64,000 nt of DNA, from assembly GCA_033762255.1 (NCBI GenBank), contig JANRLT010000044.1, positions 208,694 through 272,693 on the forward strand. The letters run 5' to 3'. The DNA comes from Pirellulales bacterium (GTDB taxonomy: Bacteria > Planctomycetota > Planctomycetia > Pirellulales > JALHPA01). This document shows, one piece after another, positions 63,063-64,000 of the stretch. The stretch's first letter is position 1, and each line of letters opens with the position of its first letter. A program made the translations under genes and the position numbers. The notes under the pieces are model-generated. The model searched no databases. It had not been told where the DNA came from and was given only the letters and a program-made list of their open reading frames with translations.

Positions 63063-64000
63063 TCAAAAATCCACTCCGGGCATCCCCCAAGTCCACTTGC
63101 CAGCAAACTGACCGCCTGCCTTTTGGGGCTTGATCCCCAGTTCATCCTTGGCCCGATAAAGGGTCTTTTTGCTGATCCCGTTTTGCTCCGCCATTGCGAA
63201 TAGTTCGCCAGATTCTTTTGGTCCAAATTCCAGCGCCGTTTGCAGAAACGCTACCGCCGCGTCCAGGCTCTCCGCTTTGCGTTCCCCGCCACCGGGCCTG
63301 TGGGCCAGGGCTTCATCGGCGGATATTTCCACGGGTTCGCTCCCCCATGCCACCAGAGAATCCATAATCCTGAATGACAGTCCGAAAACGTCCGGGGCGA
63401 TATTGCTTTTGGTGGGCAAGAATAGCCGGGTTGTTTCATCATCCGGGCTTTTGCTGATTGTCCAGGCGGACCTAACCATGCCGACAATCGAGATAGACCC
63501 GCTTGTGCGATAAATGGCACTCCCGCCGCCGTTCTTGTTTAGGTGGGCAATCAATACAATCGCGGCCCCCGTCCGCTGGGCGAGTCCCTTAAGAGGGTCC
63601 AGGGCCTGCCGAATTTCGCCCGAGTCATTCTGTTTGACGCCTGCCAGATAGCTAGAAATGGGGTCGATGATAATGAGCTTGCAATCGTCGATGCCGCTCG
63701 CCGCCTGTTCCAAAATGTCCAGGTCTTGCCGCAAGCAAAATTGCCGTTCCCCGTCCCCTGTGCGGATTGCGTCCAGCAAGTGAATCTGGCCCACGTCCGC
63801 ACCCATGCAGTCCAGGCGGGGGCGGATTGTGTCCCCCGCGTCATCTTCTGCATTTAAGATAAGCACACTTCCCCGAGGGGCCGAACGACTCGGCGCATCC
63901 GGCCAGGGGCTTCCCAGCGTTATCCGCGTTGCAAGGTCCAGGCTAATGAAACTTTTGCCTAGACCGGGGTCGCCACTGATTAAAGTTACCTTGCCGCATG
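63063..64000 (-). CDS. RepA-like AAA ATPase/helicase (5' end outside window)
   Basis: The frame stays open to the right edge. It has Walker A GDPGLGKS at about 63945-63968, then SVLILNAEDD, Walker B LIIIDPISSYL, IVLIAHLNKNGG and IVGMVRSAWTI. This is the AAA_25/RepA pattern of hexameric replicative helicases of plasmids and integrative elements. The C-terminal part (ESGELFAMAEQNGISKKTLYRAKDELG) is a winged-helix-like DNA-binding region. It suggests that element 2 can replicate autonomously when excised. About 312 codons are visible. Confidence 0.87.
   Translation of the reverse strand, partial: CGKVTLISGDPGLGKSFISLDLATRITLGSPWPDAPSRSAPRGSVLILNAEDDAGDTIRPRLDCMGADVGQIHLLDAIRTGDGERQFCLRQDLDILEQAASGIDDCKLIIIDPISSYLAGVKQNDSGEIRQALDPLKGLAQRTGAAIVLIAHLNKNGGGSAIYRTSGSISIVGMVRSAWTISKSPDDETTRLFLPTKSNIAPDVFGLSFRIMDSLVAWGSEPVEISADEALAHRPGGGERKAESLDAAVAFLQTALEFGPKESGELFAMAEQNGISKKTLYRAKDELGIKPQKAGGQFAGKWTWGMPGVDF

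Larger units (their letters stand above)
60895..64000. mobile_element. Second integrative element in tandem (partial)
   Basis: Starts at the second att copy and runs out of the window. It contains an integrase right at the att site, an XRE regulator, an iteron cluster and a RepA-like ATPase, all leftward. This is the usual module order at one end of an integrative plasmid-like element. Its other end is not visible. Confidence 0.7.

Noticed and set aside
62650..63096. Long version of the small basic protein reading through the iterons
   Set aside because: The upstream part is made of repeated GQLAKYMANIVNLANIV-like residues caused by TTGGCCA iterons; the ATG at 62877 has a proper ribosome binding site.

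Overview
This window looks like a chromosomal stretch of a planctomycete (Pirellulales-like). The reasons are a Gram-negative envelope gene set (lpxD, lpxI, an MsbA-type exporter, a LolCDE-like ABC pair), a methanopterin-type gene pair (DUF447 flavoprotein plus beta-RFAP synthase), PEP-CTERM-like surface proteins, DUF1570 and SNase-type secreted proteins, and a scattered rather than operonic layout. All assignments come from reading the sequence and protein motifs; no database search was run.

Bases 1-43,480 are chromosomal. Translation genes come in two blocks: pyrH and frr (280-2472, with a Uma2 endonuclease gene between them) and rpsB-tsf (9920-11658). Between them lie a ferrous iron locus on the minus strand (two feoA genes, feoB and a FeoB-associated Cys-rich protein, with a Fur-box-like palindrome upstream) and a large zinc-ribbon membrane protein. 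Next come large secreted or unknown proteins, lpxD-lpxI, a membrane nuclease, a VOC protein, lysS, the ABC pair, ilvE, DUF1570, a secretin-N-like protein, a parvulin chaperone, an orphan OmpR regulator and a PEP-CTERM-like protein. Small unknown genes near three operator-like palindromes follow, then a J-domain protein, a phosphoesterase, the MsbA-like exporter, a sigma-70 factor, the DUF447/RFAP synthase pair and an atypical ATP-grasp gene. Spacers hold a dispersed structured repeat (3424-3657 and 15256-15592), small hairpin repeats and purine/pyrimidine-rich tracts.

At 43,484 an intact tRNA with a CAT anticodon marks the start of the accessory part. The last 43 bases of this tRNA recur exactly at 60,895-60,937, bounding a 17.4-kb integrated element. 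It has its own tyrosine integrase beside the right copy. It carries a phage-derived morphogenesis cassette: a tape-measure-like protein, an unknown large structural candidate, a tail-chaperone-like pair joined by a probable -1 frameshift at A_AAA_AAA, a DUF935-type portal fused to a polyvalent-protein domain, a MuF minor head protein, a repeat-bearing protein, and lectin-like and LamG proteins. I see no terminase, major capsid, protease or lysis gene. Cargo includes a PEP-CTERM protein and an AT-rich two-gene unit; a divergent pair of paralogous zinc-finger proteins sits around a strong promoter.

A second integrase gene starts its own module immediately right of the second att copy, and its stop codon lies inside the att core. 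It is followed by an XRE regulator, a cluster of TTGGCCA iterons and a RepA-like ATPase that runs off the window. I read this as two integrative elements in tandem at one tRNA gene.
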